This document shows, one piece after another, positions 60,785 through 64,000 of a stretch of 64,000 nucleotides of DNA (positions are counted from its first letter, which is position 1; the number at the start of each line of letters is the position of its first letter). A model generated the notes under the pieces. It ran no database searches and was not told where the DNA came from. It worked only from the letters and a program-made list of their open reading frames with translations. The stretch is taken from assembly GCF_024793945.1 (NCBI RefSeq), contig NZ_JANUSD010000007.1, positions 124,001 through 188,000 of the forward strand. The letters run 5' to 3'. This DNA is from Emticicia fluvialis (lineage in GTDB: Bacteria > Bacteroidota > Bacteroidia > Cytophagales > Spirosomataceae). The position numbers were made by a program, and so were the translations under genes.

Positions 60785-61537
60785 TTATACGCTAATCAGG
60801 GCAGATTTATCCCCGTCAGATACCTCCCATTCCATTTCAAACAAATCAGCCAGATGGCGCTTTAGTTTTTCGGCCACTTCGTCTATTTCTACCAGGCGGC
60901 CCAGTTCCAGAGCCAATGAGGTTACGGCCTTGTCGTCAATACCGCAGGGTACTATATTACTGAAATAATCGAGATCGGTGTTTACATTCAATGCAAAGCC
61001 GTGCATGGTTACCCATCGGCTCGACTTCACGCCCATTGCACATATCTTACGTGGATTCTTCTGTTCTTTATAATCAATCCATACCCCTGTCAGGCCGTCA
61101 ATTCTTCCGGCATCAATACCAAAATCAGCCAGTGTACGTATAATTCCTTCTTCCAGTAAACGCATATATTTGTGTATATCGGTAAAGAAGTTTTCAAGGT
61201 CAAGTATCGGATACCCCACCAGCTGGCCCGGCCCGTGATACGTGATGTCGCCGCCACGATTGATTTTATAGAATCGGGCTTCTTTCGCTGCAAGTCCCTG
61301 CTCGTCCAGCAGTAGGTTTTCCATTTTTCCGCTTTTGCCCAGTGTGTACACATGCGGATGCTGGCAAAAAAGCAGATAATTGTGTGTAAGTAATTGTTGC
61401 TCAGGGCTAAGACTTCTGTTTTTTACTTTCAGGTCTATGATTTCGGCAAAGAGTTTTTCCTGAAAATCCCAGCCATTCTGATAGTCAATGAGACCTAAAT
61501 TAACAAACCTTACTTTTTTATTAATAATATTATTCAT
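60785..61537 (-). CDS. lipB: Octanoyl-[acyl-carrier-protein] transferase (lipoyl synthesis)
   Basis: Transfers octanoyl groups from ACP to lipoyl domains. 250 residues from the internal ATG at 61537 (MNNIINKKVRFVNLG); the frame extends 24 codons further but without likeness to the family. Motifs: YLLFCQHPHVYTLGKSG, RGGDITYHGPGQLVGYPI, the catalytic Cys in IVPCGI and the Lys in AMGVKSSRWVTMHGFALN. Divergent from the GNAT gene, with a short shared upstream region. Confidence 0.92.
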   Translation of the reverse strand: MNNIINKKVRFVNLGLIDYQNGWDFQEKLFAEIIDLKVKNRSLSPEQQLLTHNYLLFCQHPHVYTLGKSGKMENLLLDEQGLAAKEARFYKINRGGDITYHGPGQLVGYPILDLENFFTDIHKYMRLLEEGIIRTLADFGIDAGRIDGLTGVWIDYKEQKNPRKICAMGVKSSRWVTMHGFALNVNTDLDYFSNIVPCGIDDKAVTSLALELGRLVEIDEVAEKLKRHLADLFEMEWEVSDGDKSALISV

Positions 61538-61637
61538 CAGTTTTGTAACTTTGTGATATGAATACAGGTGCAAATGTAACGTTCGGGTAGGAACCATTGC
61601 CGAATGCATAGCAATTTCTAAGCAAATCCCTGAATTT

Positions 61638-62015
61638 ATGCAGGGAAACTATGAAGAAAAAACCTACGAAGAACGCTTATTTAACACCAGATTCCTGATT
61701 TTAGTTGCGCTTGCCAACCAAACACCTGTAGGGTTTAAAGTAGGGTATCAACGCGATAACGACGGCAGTTTTTACACATGGCTGGGAGGTGTTTTACCGG
61801 CTTACAGAAAGCTACAGATTGCGCAGAAACTGGCCGACCAACAGGAAGCATGGGCCAAAGAGCAGGGATTTAATGCTATTGTGCTGAAAACCCGCAACCG
61901 GTTCAGACCCATGCTGATATTTGCACTGAAAAACGGATACTGCATTGAAATGGTTGAACCAAAAGCAGAAATTGAAGATTATAGAATTATTCTCCGTAAG
62001 AAATTAGTCACTTAG
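61638..62015 (+). CDS. GNAT acetyltransferase, 5' end uncertain
   Basis: The 125-residue frame from ATG 61638 holds most of a GNAT domain (VGFKVGYQRD, GVLPAYRKLQIAQKLADQQEAWA, FNAIVLKTRNRFRPM). Upstream in the same frame 61578-61637 encodes NVRVGTIAECIAISKQIPEF, typical GNAT N-terminal sequence, with no start codon in frame. An ATG at 61574-61576 would fit if the T at 61577 were absent. So either a one-base frameshift removes the start or a shortened protein is made. Confidence 0.7.
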   Translation: MQGNYEEKTYEERLFNTRFLILVALANQTPVGFKVGYQRDNDGSFYTWLGGVLPAYRKLQIAQKLADQQEAWAKEQGFNAIVLKTRNRFRPMLIFALKNGYCIEMVEPKAEIEDYRIILRKKLVT

Positions 62016-62031
62016 CATTTTTAAGAATACA

Positions 62032-62607
62032 ATGATTTATCCAATAGTAGCCTATGGCGACCCGGTTCTGAGAAAAGAAGCACGTGATATTGTGCCGGGT
62101 GAAATTGATGTGAAAAAACTGGCCGAAGACATGTTTGAGACCATGTATAAGGCATCGGGCGTTGGGTTGGCTGCACCGCAAATCGGGCTTGACCTACGCA
62201 TTTTTGTAGTAGATGGCACCCCAATTAACGAAGGAGCCGAAACTGACGAAGATATTGATGAGTCGCTCATAAATTTTAAAAAAGTGTTTATCAATGCCGA
62301 AATCATTGAAGAAGACGGCGATGAATGGGCCTATGAAGAAGGATGCCTGAGCATACCGGGTATCCGTGCGGATGTTTACCGCCCTGAGTTTGTAACCATC
62401 AGGTATTTTGATACCGACTGGGTAGAACATACCGAAACCTTTGAAAGCATGGCTGCCAGGATTATCCAGCATGAATATGACCACATTGAAGGTATTTTGT
62501 TTACAGACCTTATTACGCCTCTGAAAAAACAAATGCTGAAGAAAAAACTGGCCAATATTACTAAAGGTGATGTGGATGTAGATTATCGCATGAAATTCCC
62601 TAAGTAA
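62032..62607 (+). CDS. def: Peptide deformylase
   Basis: Removes the N-formyl group from new proteins. 191 residues with all three motifs: GVGLAAPQIG (43-52), EGCLSIPG with metal ligand Cys105, and QHEYDHIEG with two His ligands (147, 151) and Glu148. Essential gene in most bacteria. It starts 17 bases after the GNAT gene and 9 bases before the next one. Confidence 0.96.
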   Translation: MIYPIVAYGDPVLRKEARDIVPGEIDVKKLAEDMFETMYKASGVGLAAPQIGLDLRIFVVDGTPINEGAETDEDIDESLINFKKVFINAEIIEEDGDEWAYEEGCLSIPGIRADVYRPEFVTIRYFDTDWVEHTETFESMAARIIQHEYDHIEGILFTDLITPLKKQMLKKKLANITKGDVDVDYRMKFPK

Positions 62608-62615
62608 TCAATCAG

Positions 62616-63413
62616 ATGGCTGAAACTACCACCGCCCAACAGGATTTAAGCGTTACGCTTGTGCAAACCCATTTGTACTGGGAAGATGCCACAGCCAACC
62701 GTGCCATGCTGGAAGAGAAGATATTTGGTATAACAGCGCCTACTGATATAATCATATTACCTGAAATGTTTACCACTGGGTTTACCATGGCTCCGGCCAA
62801 GGTTGCTGAGCCCATGAACCTGCACACTACCCGCTGGATGCAACAGATGGCTGCCCAGACCGGGGCCGTAATAACGGGTAGTGTGGTTATAAAAGAACAC
62901 AATAAATTTTACAACCGCCTGCTTTGGGTAAGCCCTGACGGCCAGGTTGACACCTACGATAAACGCCACCTTTTCAGGATGGGCAACGAGCATGAGGTGT
63001 ATAGTGGTGGCTCTCAAAGGCTTATCAAAGAACTGAAAGGCTGGAAAATCTGCCCGCTTATTTGCTACGACCTCCGTTTCCCGGTCTGGAGCCGCAACAC
63101 CAACCTTGCGTATGATGTTCTCATTTATGTAGCCAACTGGCCTCAGGTCCGCATGTATCCGTGGGACTCCCTATTGGTAGCACGTGCCATAGAGAACCAG
63201 AGCTATGTGGTAGCAGTAAACCGTGTTGGCCTTGATGGCAACGATGTTCCACATGCAGGGCATTCGGCTGTTATTGATTTCGCGGGAAATGTGTTATTCC
63301 GCGAAGTTGACCACGAAATACTACATACACATACGCTCAATAAAACAGCTTTAGACCAATTCCGCCGAAACTTCCCTGCGCATCTGGATGCCGACAGTTT
63401 CAATATTTACTAA
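62616..63413 (+). CDS. Nitrilase-family amidase, omega-amidase type
   Basis: 265 residues. Catalytic triad Glu50 (LPEMFTTGF), Lys116 (YDKRHLF) and Cys150 (ICYDLRFPVW); the EMF and KRHLFRMG(N)E sequence and C-x-D-L-R-F-P are those of omega-amidases (YafV/Nit2), which turn 2-oxoglutaramate and related amides to acids. It is probably co-transcribed with def. It converges with the next gene at one base. Confidence 0.88.
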   Translation: MAETTTAQQDLSVTLVQTHLYWEDATANRAMLEEKIFGITAPTDIIILPEMFTTGFTMAPAKVAEPMNLHTTRWMQQMAAQTGAVITGSVVIKEHNKFYNRLLWVSPDGQVDTYDKRHLFRMGNEHEVYSGGSQRLIKELKGWKICPLICYDLRFPVWSRNTNLAYDVLIYVANWPQVRMYPWDSLLVARAIENQSYVVAVNRVGLDGNDVPHAGHSAVIDFAGNVLFREVDHEILHTHTLNKTALDQFRRNFPAHLDADSFNIY

Positions 63414-64000
63414 TCAGGCTTCCTGTAAAACCGGTTTTACGGCTTTTACATTAAACTTCAATCTGTACTTTTTCAATATTCTGGCAGCAACTACCCCTAT
63501 TGCAACTCCGGGTAAAACCCAGGTCAGTATAAATACAAATGCGGGTGTGCCGGCAGGCAAATATCTGGGTACAATGTTTACGCAAAAGGCCGTTAGCGCA
63601 GCCGAGTAAGCCCCCATCATTTTGCCTCCATGCCCTAAAAACCAGTGCATTTTCTCGGGTTTCTGATACCCGAGGTAAATTTTCAAATCTCCATAGGCAT
63701 TAAAAAGGCAAACTATACCGAAGATGGCAAAAAGAATGGCCAGTCCATTGAATCCTTCCGGATGCAAAAATCCATAAACAGAATAGCCCAACATTACCAC
63801 ACCGCACAAACCCACGGCCCAGGCAGCAACCCAGTCAATTAATTGCGGAAAAATAGCCTTTTTCATACTCAATAACCTTTTGCCCGAAAAATTAGGGTAA
63901 AAACTAATGATGCCTATCGTAAGAAAGAACTGATACTTCAATTGTGCGGGGTAAATAACAAAGAAAACAATAGTAGTTACAAACACCCCCAGCATAGCCC
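63414..64000 (-). CDS. Membrane protein, DUF2306-like, open at window edge
   Basis: The frame stays open to the window end, so the start may lie outside; an in-frame ATG at 63995 gives 193 residues. Four to five hydrophobic segments are visible, with GHGGKMMGAYSAALTAF and SGKRLLS-like sequence that recall DUF2306 and related small membrane proteins. Function unknown; no signal peptide can be judged at the edge. Confidence 0.6.
   Translation of the reverse strand, partial: AMLGVFVTTIVFFVIYPAQLKYQFFLTIGIISFYPNFSGKRLLSMKKAIFPQLIDWVAAWAVGLCGVVMLGYSVYGFLHPEGFNGLAILFAIFGIVCLFNAYGDLKIYLGYQKPEKMHWFLGHGGKMMGAYSAALTAFCVNIVPRYLPAGTPAFVFILTWVLPGVAIGVVAARILKKYRLKFNVKAVKPVLQEA

Noticed and set aside
1..64000. 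CRISPR arrays, transposases or insertion sequences
   Set aside because: No regularly spaced direct repeats and no transposase-like proteins were seen; the only sizeable repeats are the TlpA-related duplications.

Overview
The window looks like a chromosomal segment of a Bacteroidota bacterium, most likely a Cytophagales relative. Evidence: promoters of the Bacteroidota type (TTG or TTTG, about 20 bases, then TAnnTTTG), A-rich ribosome-binding regions, an N-acyl-ornithine carbamoyltransferase in place of an ordinary ornithine carbamoyltransferase, a thiamine-regulated TonB receptor, and many exported TlpA-type thioredoxins. The placement rests on gene content and motifs read by eye, not on a database search.

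Layout. 1-0.4 kb: the 5' end of uxuA and a tRNA-Val. 0.6-6.6 kb: a complete type I restriction-modification operon (hsdM, hsdS, hsdR) with a visibly mosaic specificity gene. 6.6-29.5 kb: a long, AT-rich, almost entirely minus-strand block, described below. 29.8-31.3 kb: a small XRE regulator and two unrecognised genes. 31.3-64 kb: ordinary chromosomal genes, including isocitrate dehydrogenase with a divergent LysR regulator, an M28 peptidase, a class IV aminotransferase, tRNA-Gln, a multi-PAS sensor protein, an AraC regulator, acyl-CoA dehydrogenase, N-acyl-ornithine carbamoyltransferase, three APC permeases, a TonB receptor behind a TPP riboswitch, a barstar-like protein, ALDH/ADH, uxaB, terC, plsC, gatC, a ROK glucokinase, lipB, def and an omega-amidase-like gene.

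The 6.6-29.5 kb block is the most interesting part. It encodes two small precursor peptides with double-glycine leaders and Cys-rich tails (15514-15711 and 26260-26529). Each lies directly downstream of a large membrane protein that fuses a C39-peptidase-like domain without catalytic residues, a vitamin K epoxide reductase (VKOR) domain and a C-terminal thioredoxin-like domain. Around them are seven intact or near-intact TlpA-type thioredoxin proteins (three in a near-perfect tandem triplication), one truncated TlpA copy, two glycosyltransferases of different families, and one complete leader-cleaving export system (C39 ABC transporter, HlyD adaptor, TolC channel). My reading is a peptide-secretion locus whose tailoring is oxidative folding: the leader would be held by the inactive C39 domain while the fused VKOR/thioredoxin unit and the TlpA proteins make or shuffle disulfides, and the C39 transporter would then remove the leader on export. 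No lanthionine synthetase, radical SAM or ATP-grasp enzyme is visible in the window.

The block also carries scars of repeated duplication: leaderless core-like reading frames just after two TlpA genes, a copied 5' end and promoter region of the first VKOR gene now placed in front of another TlpA gene, a truncated TlpA copy, and a stub of a lipoprotein gene. Two of its control regions share an identical 21-base element, and one of these also holds a 13-base inverted repeat.
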